This document shows positions 26,127-31,951 of a stretch of DNA of 34,556 nucleotides, in pieces (the first letter of the stretch is position 1; every line of letters starts with the position of its first letter). The position numbers and the translations under genes are program-made. The stretch comes from Clostridia bacterium (GTDB lineage Bacteria; Bacillota; Clostridia; UMGS1883): assembly GCA_017411435.1 (NCBI GenBank), contig JAFQQD010000012.1, positions 1-34,556 on the forward strand. Direction: 5' to 3'. The notes beneath the pieces are model-generated. The model worked only from the letters and a program-made list of their open reading frames with translations. It made no database searches and was not told where the DNA came from.

Positions 26127-27818
26127 ATGAACCTTTTGAAGAAAAAGAAGCCCATCGGCGAAAACGAAATAAAAGAGGCGTATTCTGTTCTGCAGAAGTA
26201 TAAGCGCGGAAAGGCAAATCTTGAGAAGAGAATTATCGAAGAGGAGTTATACTGGAAGAGAAGACAGTGGGACTACTCCAAAGACGGAGAGGGAATATCA
26301 AGCGCGTGGATGTTTAATGCCATAATCAACCGCCACGCTGACCTCCAGGACAGTTACCCTGAGGCGGTAATGCTTCCCAGGGAAAAATCGGACGAAGAAA
26401 GTGCGAAAGTGCTTTCGAGTGTTATTCCCGTAATTCTTGAACAGAACGGTTTTCGCAAAACTTATTCTGATGCTATGTGGTATAAACTCAAGCACGGGTG
26501 TGTTGCATATGGAGTGTTCTGGAACGGTAGCGCGGAAGGTGGAAAAGGATGCGTGGAAACGAAGTATCTTGACCTTCTTAATATTTTCTGGGAGCCGTGC
26601 GTAACGGACATACAGAAGAGCAGAAACCTTTTTATATGCGATTTGGTGGCAACGGATGAGCTGAAAGAGAGATATCCGAAAATCGACATAAAGGGAACTG
26701 ATACAGGCGAGCTCTCGAAGTATGTTCACGATGAAAATATTGACACGAGCGACAAAGTACTTGTAGTAGACTGGTATTACAAACGGAACGGAATTCTGCA
26801 TTATTGCAAGTTCTGTGAAGGTAATATTCTTTTTGCAAGTGAAAATGAAAAAGGCTACGAAAATGGATGGTACGAAGATGGGGAGTACCCTGTCGTGTTT
26901 GATGTTTTATACCCTGAAGAAGGTACGCCTGTCGGTTTTGGTGTTATTGCTATTACGAAGGAGCCGCAGACATACATAGATAAGCTTGATGCAGGTATTT
27001 TAAGACACACATATCTCTCTTCGCATCCGAGATATTTTGCCAAGAGGGATATGGGAATAAACAAGGATGAATTTCTTGATGTAAAAAATGCAATTATTGA
27101 GGTTGATGGAAATATTGACGAAGAAAGGCTTAAGCAGATTAAGCCGCCTGAAATTTCTTCGGCGCTGTTCCAACACCGCACGAATAAGATTGACGAACTG
27201 AAGGAGACTGCAGGTAATACCGACTTTACACAGGGTCGGGTTTCACAAGGTGTAACCAGCGGTGCGGCGATAGCGACGCTTCAGGAGGCAGGAAACAAAC
27301 TCAGTCGTGATATTATTGAATCAGGAAACGAAGCATATAAAAATGTGATACTGATGATTATTGAGCGCCTGAGGCAATTTTACACTATTGAGCGTGTATA
27401 CAGAATCACACAGCCAAACGATAAGGGTAATGAATTTGTTACATTTGATAACAGCGCAATAGTTCCGCAGAAAATAGAGGGCGCAGGCGGAGAAGACCTT
27501 TTCCGTGTACCTATTTTTGATATTGCTGTCGAGAGTCAAAAGAAAAATCCTTTTTCTACTTTGGCGCAGAACGAGACGGCTATGAATTTATATAATGCAG
27601 GGTTCTTTAATCCTGAAATGGCACAACAGTCGTTAATGGCGCTGAAACTTATGACCTTCGAAGGAAGAAACGAGGTTATCGCATATGTACAGGAGGGACA
27701 GACACTTCATAATCAGATGCAGCAGATGGAGCAGCAGATGCAGATGTTGATGCAGGAGAACGCGATGCTGAAGGGAGTGCGGCGTGATGTTCGAGATTCT
27801 TCGCTTCGCTCAGAATGA
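26127..27818 (+). CDS. Portal protein
   Basis: A 563-residue protein. NAIINRHADLQDSYPEAVML, DAMWYKLKHGCVAYGVFWN, YLDLLNIFWEPCVTDIQKSR, and the conserved C-terminal TDFTQGRVSQGVTSGAAIAT followed by LQEAGNKLSRDII are hallmarks of the portal of short-tailed, N4-gp56-capsid gut phages. It would form the dodecameric DNA gate bound by TerL. The C-terminus is Gln/Met-rich (QMQQMEQQMQMLMQ). The last residues RDSSLRSE and the stop are encoded by repeat R. GAGGAG precedes the ATG. Confidence 0.85.
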   Translation: MNLLKKKKPIGENEIKEAYSVLQKYKRGKANLEKRIIEEELYWKRRQWDYSKDGEGISSAWMFNAIINRHADLQDSYPEAVMLPREKSDEESAKVLSSVIPVILEQNGFRKTYSDAMWYKLKHGCVAYGVFWNGSAEGGKGCVETKYLDLLNIFWEPCVTDIQKSRNLFICDLVATDELKERYPKIDIKGTDTGELSKYVHDENIDTSDKVLVVDWYYKRNGILHYCKFCEGNILFASENEKGYENGWYEDGEYPVVFDVLYPEEGTPVGFGVIAITKEPQTYIDKLDAGILRHTYLSSHPRYFAKRDMGINKDEFLDVKNAIIEVDGNIDEERLKQIKPPEISSALFQHRTNKIDELKETAGNTDFTQGRVSQGVTSGAAIATLQEAGNKLSRDIIESGNEAYKNVILMIIERLRQFYTIERVYRITQPNDKGNEFVTFDNSAIVPQKIEGAGGEDLFRVPIFDIAVESQKKNPFSTLAQNETAMNLYNAGFFNPEMAQQSLMALKLMTFEGRNEVIAYVQEGQTLHNQMQQMEQQMQMLMQENAMLKGVRRDVRDSSLRSE

Positions 27819-27870
27819 CAGGAAGAGGGATACTCAGAATGACAGGAAGAGGGATACTCAGAATGACAGG
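27793..27870 (+). repeat. Repeat R, copy 10, with 24-bp tandem units, forming the portal tail
   Basis: A full R copy is followed by two more 24-bp units (CTCAGAATGACAGGAAGAGG and 4 further bases). The first CTCAGAATGA supplies the portal stop codon. Same unit length as at 1110-1209. Confidence 0.9.
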
Positions 27871-27943
27871 GAGGGGTTGGCACGACAATCTGCAACCTCT
27901 GATGTACAATTAGATTATCAAATACAGAGAGGAGCCTATTTTT

Positions 27944-28825
27944 ATGGAAGGCAATTCAATGGCACTTGACATTCAGCGTTTTGCAGAAGGCAGCGGCGAG
28001 GGTGCAAGTGCGGCCGTAAACAGTGCGGAAGTAGGCCAGCCGCAGAATTCGGGCGAGGCAGTAGTAAATGATACTGCCGGAAATGTTCCTGACGCCGGGG
28101 AACAGACAGGTGCAAACGCAGAAGCAGGCGAAGAGGTTACTCTTGATTCGTTCTTTCAGCAGCATCCGGAGGCGAAGAAAGAAAACGACAAGAGAATCCA
28201 GAGCATTGTTCAGAAGCGTATGCATCAGGTAAATAAGTCGATGCAGGGTAAAAATGATATCATCGACAAACTTATGGTGGCACACGGAGTAAAGAGTGTC
28301 GAGGAACTTTCAAAGAAACTCGATGATTCTCTTGCTGAAGAGTTTGCCATCAAAAACGGTGTAGACAACGACATCGGACGAGAAATGTTTAACCTTCGTC
28401 TGAATGAAAAGCGCATCGCGGAGGAGCGTGCGTACTATGAAAATCAGAAGAAGGCAGACATACAGTATGAAAAGTGGAAGAGTGAGGCTGACGAGTTGAG
28501 AAGTTTATATCCCGACATGGATTTAGCTGTTGAACTTGAAAACCCGGACTTCGTGCGACTTCTTACTGCAACGGATGAGCAGTACCGAATGCCGATGAAA
28601 CAGATATACGAGATGATACACCATGCCGAAATCGTTGAGGCGGAGAAGAAAAAAACCGCAGCGGCATACGCGCAGAGTGTAAATAAAAATATATCCCGTC
28701 CCGTTGAGAACGGTGTAGGCAATCAGAATGCTGTATCCCATAAATCCGATGTTTCGAAGTTAACCCGTAAAGAACGCGCAGAGCTCGCGAAGAGAGCAAT
28801 GCGTGGAGAAACGATAAGTTTTTAA
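27944..28825 (+). CDS. Capsid scaffolding protein
   Basis: A 293-residue acidic, helix-rich protein between portal and capsid genes, as expected for a scaffold. The low-complexity start (SGEGASAAVNSAEVGQPQN) leads to SFFQQHPEAKKENDKRIQSI and long charged helices, with a basic C-terminus (LTRKERAELAKRAMRG) that would bind the capsid protein. The N-terminal MALDIQRFAEG resembles the capsid's MFKLNIQHFAAG, a short motif shared by many such gene pairs. GAGGAG upstream of 27944. Confidence 0.8.
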   Translation: MEGNSMALDIQRFAEGSGEGASAAVNSAEVGQPQNSGEAVVNDTAGNVPDAGEQTGANAEAGEEVTLDSFFQQHPEAKKENDKRIQSIVQKRMHQVNKSMQGKNDIIDKLMVAHGVKSVEELSKKLDDSLAEEFAIKNGVDNDIGREMFNLRLNEKRIAEERAYYENQKKADIQYEKWKSEADELRSLYPDMDLAVELENPDFVRLLTATDEQYRMPMKQIYEMIHHAEIVEAEKKKTAAAYAQSVNKNISRPVENGVGNQNAVSHKSDVSKLTRKERAELAKRAMRGETISF

Positions 28826-28840
28826 TGCAAAATGCATAGT

Positions 28841-28868
28841 GAGATTCTTCGCGATGCTCAGAATGACA
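28841..28868 (+). repeat. Interspersed repeat R, copy 11
   Basis: GAGATTCTTCGC...CTCAGAATGACA between the scaffold stop and capsid ribosome-binding site. Confidence 0.9.
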
Positions 28869-28894
28869 AAACACAGAAAGGAATGAGAAGATAA

Positions 28895-29917
28895 ATGTTC
28901 AAACTTAATATTCAGCATTTCGCAGCAGGCGAAAATGTACATACCACTACAGGTATGGCGGTAAACAGTACGGGCAATATTGCTCCTTATGACGGCGGCC
29001 TTTCCGCTGAAATGAAGACATATTACTCTGACTATCTTATTGATATGGCAGAGCCTGAACTCGTTCACGACCAGTTCGGTCAGAAACGCGCTATTCCCAA
29101 GAATAACGGCAAGGTAATCGAATTCAGAAAGTATGACCCCCTTCCCACTCTTACAACACCTCTTACAGAAGGTGTTACACCTGACGGTCAGAATCTTTCT
29201 GTAAAGACCATTACTGCAGAAGTTAAGCAGTACGGCGGTTATGTAGAACTTTCTGATATGCTTCTTATGACTGCAATCGACAACAATCTTGTTGAAGCGA
29301 CTGCACTTCTTGGCGGTCAGGCAGGCAGAACTCTTGATACAATCACAAGAGAGGTTCTTGCAGGCGGTACAAATGTACAGTTTGCGGAAGGTCAGGTTAC
29401 AGAGCGTTCTATCCTTTCAGCAGCGGAAGGTCACAAACTTACAGTTGATGCCATCCGTAAGGCAGTTCGTACTCTTAAGAGGCAGAACGCAAAGCCCATT
29501 AACGGAAGTTTTGTAGGTATCATCCATCCCGATGCGGCATACGACCTTATGAGCGACCCGAAGTGGGTAAATGTGAAGACATACTCTGACCCCGAGGGAA
29601 TCTATAACGGTGAAATCGGTAAGATTGAAAATGTCCGTTTCGTTGAATCGAGCGAAGCAAAGATTTTTGAAGGCGAAGGAGGCGGCGGAGAAGATGTTTA
29701 CGCAACAACTATCCTCGGTGCAAACGCATACGGTACAACCGATATTTCAGGCGGAGGTCTCCAGCACATCGTGAAGCAGCTCGGCTCTGCAGGTACAAGC
29801 GACCCCATCAATCAGCGTGCTACAGCAGGCTGGAAGGCTACAAAGGCGGCAGTAAGACTTGTTGAACAGTATATGGTTCGTATTGAAACTGCGGCAAGCA
29901 TAAATCAGGAGGGTTAA
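28895..29917 (+). CDS. Major capsid protein (N4-gp56 family)
   Basis: A 340-residue protein. AEMKTYYSDYLIDMAEPELV, HDQFGQKRAIPKNNGKVIEF, PLTEGVTPDGQNLSVKTITA and YGGYVELSDMLLMTAIDNN fit the N4-gp56 family of HK97-fold capsids; FVGIIHPDAAYDLMSDPKW and the final TKAAVRLVEQYMVRIETAA fit its C-terminal half. Codon use is the most regular in the window, as expected for a highly expressed protein. AAAGGAATGAG precedes the ATG. Confidence 0.92.
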   Translation: MFKLNIQHFAAGENVHTTTGMAVNSTGNIAPYDGGLSAEMKTYYSDYLIDMAEPELVHDQFGQKRAIPKNNGKVIEFRKYDPLPTLTTPLTEGVTPDGQNLSVKTITAEVKQYGGYVELSDMLLMTAIDNNLVEATALLGGQAGRTLDTITREVLAGGTNVQFAEGQVTERSILSAAEGHKLTVDAIRKAVRTLKRQNAKPINGSFVGIIHPDAAYDLMSDPKWVNVKTYSDPEGIYNGEIGKIENVRFVESSEAKIFEGEGGGGEDVYATTILGANAYGTTDISGGGLQHIVKQLGSAGTSDPINQRATAGWKATKAAVRLVEQYMVRIETAASINQEG

Positions 29918-29920
29918 AAA

Positions 29921-30163
29921 ATGGCTGAAAAGAAAACAGAAAAACTTACCAAAATCAAACTGTTTAAGGATGAAGGCAGATACAAGGACGATGTGTTTGT
30001 ATGTGTCAACGGCAAGCCTTATGCAGTTAAACGCGGAGTAGAGGTTGAAGTACCCGTTTCCGTTGCGAAAGTTATTGAAGCATCCGAAAAGCAGGATGGA
30101 AAGACTGCTACCCTTATTCAGAAGGAACAGGATAAATTCAAAGAAGCAAGTAAGAATATCTAA
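29921..30163 (+). CDS. Small head-associated protein after the capsid gene
   Basis: An 80-residue protein (KIKLFKDEGRYKDDVFVCVN then KPYAVKRGVEVEVPVSVAKV) matching a small beta-rich protein that regularly follows N4-gp56 capsid genes. It may decorate or stabilise the head. It starts 4 bases after the capsid stop; GGAGG lies in the capsid's last codons. Confidence 0.7.
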   Translation: MAEKKTEKLTKIKLFKDEGRYKDDVFVCVNGKPYAVKRGVEVEVPVSVAKVIEASEKQDGKTATLIQKEQDKFKEASKNI

Positions 30164-30173
30164 CAACCGCAAG

Positions 30174-30202
30174 GGCGGGGCGGAGAAGCGCCCCGCCTTT
30201 TT
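30174..30202 (+). terminator. Terminator after capsid genes
   Basis: GGCGGGGCG pairs perfectly with CGCCCCGCC, followed by TTTTT. Confidence 0.9.
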
Positions 30203-30320
30203 GTTTGGAGACAGGTCGTTTTTGTTACGCCTTCGGCTTACAAAAGCCACCCCACCTTTTTGTTTGGGGACAGGTCGTTTTTGTTACGCCTTCGGCTTAC
30301 AAAAGCCACCCCGTCCCCAT
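30203..30320 (+). repeat. Tandem repeat T, copies 2 and 3
   Basis: Two near-identical copies (GGAGACAGGTCG at ~30206 and GGGGACAGGTCG at ~30266), each with a TTTTGTTACGCCTTCGGCTT hairpin core. The second closes with CCCCGTCCCC. Confidence 0.9.
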
Positions 30321-30342
30321 GGAGCAAGAAAGAAGTGATGAT

Positions 30343-30744
30343 ATGAAAGTATATGAACTTATAGAAAGAGTTAAAAAAGGCGGAAGTGCCGAGAACATCG
30401 AAGGAGAAAGACTTCTTGATGCGGTGCGCAGAATTGAGAGGCGTATCGAAGAAAGAGCGTCCTTGATTGGGGACAGGTCAATTTCTGTTACACCTGCGGA
30501 TTACAGAAATGTCCCCGTCCCCGAAGGGGAAAGTTTTAAGGAGAAAGTGCTTTATGCGTGCGGTGGAGGCGTGAGTGCCGGATATGAGGATATGTACGAG
30601 GCGTATCTTAACCGCGAGGCGTGCGCTATCCGCGAGGACTGGGAGTGCTTTAATGTATATGATGCTATATTCACAGCGAGGTTCAAGGACCTTTGCAAAG
30701 AGATTATAAGAAACCGTACTCCTAAGAGATTTTCGTTCAGATGA
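30343..30744 (+). CDS. Head/connector-region protein interrupted by repeat T
   Basis: A 133-residue protein (MKVYELIERVKKGGSAENIE ... YEDMYEAYLNREACAIREDW). Small helical proteins with 'YxxYLxxxIxxxxxDxxxYN' patterns at this position are adaptor/head-completion proteins. About 19 residues in the middle (roughly IGDRSISVTPADYRNVPVPE) are encoded by an in-frame copy of repeat T, so the ancestral protein was shorter. The ATG at 30319 lies in the repeat and lacks a ribosome-binding site. Confidence 0.6.
   Translation: MKVYELIERVKKGGSAENIEGERLLDAVRRIERRIEERASLIGDRSISVTPADYRNVPVPEGESFKEKVLYACGGGVSAGYEDMYEAYLNREACAIREDWECFNVYDAIFTARFKDLCKEIIRNRTPKRFSFR
30468..30525 (+). repeat. Repeat T, copy 4, inside a coding sequence
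   Basis: GGGGACAGGTCAATTTCTGT ... GTCCCCGTCCCC with the inner palindrome altered (ACACCTGCGGATTACAG). The reading frame is kept. Confidence 0.8.
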
Positions 30745-30754
30745 GGTGTGCTCT

Positions 30755-30874
30755 ATGGAAAAAAACAAAGAGATAACTCCCAGAGAGGTTATATTTCCCG
30801 ACAGGCGTACGCTTGAGGAAATAATCGAGGAATTAAGAGCAGAAATCAAGGAACTAAAAAAGGAAGGAGAGTGA
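30755..30874 (+). CDS. 39-residue coiled-coil protein
   Basis: MEKNKEITPREVIFPDRRTL, then EEIIEELRAEIKELKKEGE: a short acidic/basic helix. Weak ribosome-binding site (GAGGTG). Its end (AAGGAAGGAG) provides the ribosome-binding site of the next gene. Small proteins of this kind are common between head and internal protein genes. Confidence 0.55.
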   Translation: MEKNKEITPREVIFPDRRTLEEIIEELRAEIKELKKEGE

Positions 30875-30878
30875 CGAT

Positions 30879-31886
30879 ATGCAGGGTATATTAGGAGAAA
30901 CAAAGAAAAAGAATGAAGATATGTATTCAAGCGATGCGTATAATGCGGCAATGGGATATGCGGAAAAAATGAAACCTTCTTCAAATGGTCCGCAGATGGT
31001 ACAGACTATTGGTGCACCCTCTGTGGCCGGCGGCGGAAATAAGAGATACGATGCAAATACAGATTATAAAGCGAAGATGAATGATGCTATTGCAAGAGGC
31101 GATTACAGTGCCGCAAAGGAATATGAACGCCTGCGTAACGAAAAGATTGGGGACCTTGGTCTTGGATATGAAACCACCGGTATATTCAATTATATTGATA
31201 AAAAAGGCCTCGGCGGGTTTAAAGAAGGTAAGAGGCAGGAAATTGAAGACTATTATAACAAAGGTTTTCAATACAATCACGAGGAAGACCCCGAGTACCA
31301 GGCGATGCGAAGACTTAAGGAGAAAGAAGCGGACAAGGCATACAAGGACGGCTATGCGCAGATGTCAACCGCGTTTGACGGGGATATTCCCGTTAATATG
31401 ATAAATAAACTCCTTAAAACCAAGAGCGAGGTTGTAGACCAGGCGGACAGTTATATTCCTCAGCTTCGCGCTATGGCGTATGATATGTACATGGATAAGG
31501 GTAATGCGCTTTATAATCAGTATAATATGCTTGCAAATGAAGAGGCACAAGATTATAACCGTTGGGCGAGCGACCGTGATATGTTTGTCGAGAGCAGCGA
31601 GAATGCGTATAACCGCAAATGGAATGAAGAGGAAAGAGACGACTATCGCAAATGGAGACAGAAACAATGGGATCGTGATGAAGCATGGCGTGCGGAAGAC
31701 CAGGCTTGGCGAGAAAAGGTTTGGAATAAGGAGCAGGATTGGAAACAGTCGTACTTTGACCAGGATAGCATAATGTATTGGAGTGACTACAACTATCGGA
31801 AGGGATATGATGAGTGGTATAAGAAGTTCCTTGAATACCAGTTCAATGCGGATGAAAAATACAGGTATGCAGCACTCTACAGATAG
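30879..31886 (+). CDS. Internal virion protein (Trp-rich helical)
   Basis: A 335-residue protein. An N-terminal low-complexity region precedes the motif DYKAKMNDAIARGDYSAAKE then YERLRNEKIGDLG, which recurs in internal proteins of gut podovirus-like phages. The second half has spaced Trp/Arg/Asp repeats (WNEEERDDYRKWRQKQWDRD; AWRAEDQAWREKVWNKEQDW) that form amphipathic helices. It is probably packaged in the head and ejected with DNA. AAGGAGAG precedes the ATG. Confidence 0.65.
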   Translation: MQGILGETKKKNEDMYSSDAYNAAMGYAEKMKPSSNGPQMVQTIGAPSVAGGGNKRYDANTDYKAKMNDAIARGDYSAAKEYERLRNEKIGDLGLGYETTGIFNYIDKKGLGGFKEGKRQEIEDYYNKGFQYNHEEDPEYQAMRRLKEKEADKAYKDGYAQMSTAFDGDIPVNMINKLLKTKSEVVDQADSYIPQLRAMAYDMYMDKGNALYNQYNMLANEEAQDYNRWASDRDMFVESSENAYNRKWNEEERDDYRKWRQKQWDRDEAWRAEDQAWREKVWNKEQDWKQSYFDQDSIMYWSDYNYRKGYDEWYKKFLEYQFNADEKYRYAALYR

Positions 31887-31905
31887 GGCATTTTGTTAAA
31901 ATTAA

Positions 31906-31930
31906 AAGCAGGGGGCAAATGCTCCCTGCT
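31906..31930 (+). terminator. Terminator before the giant gene
   Basis: GCAGGGGGC pairs with GCTCCCTGC (one G-T pair) around AAAT, followed by TTATT. It is A/T-rich on both flanks and moderately strong. Confidence 0.75.
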
Positions 31931-31951
31931 TATTCCGAAAGAGGTGTTTAT

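Noticed and set aside
26127-31886. Siphovirus-type morphogenesis module
   Set aside because: No head-tail connector set, tail tube or tape-measure gene follows the capsid; large internal proteins follow instead.
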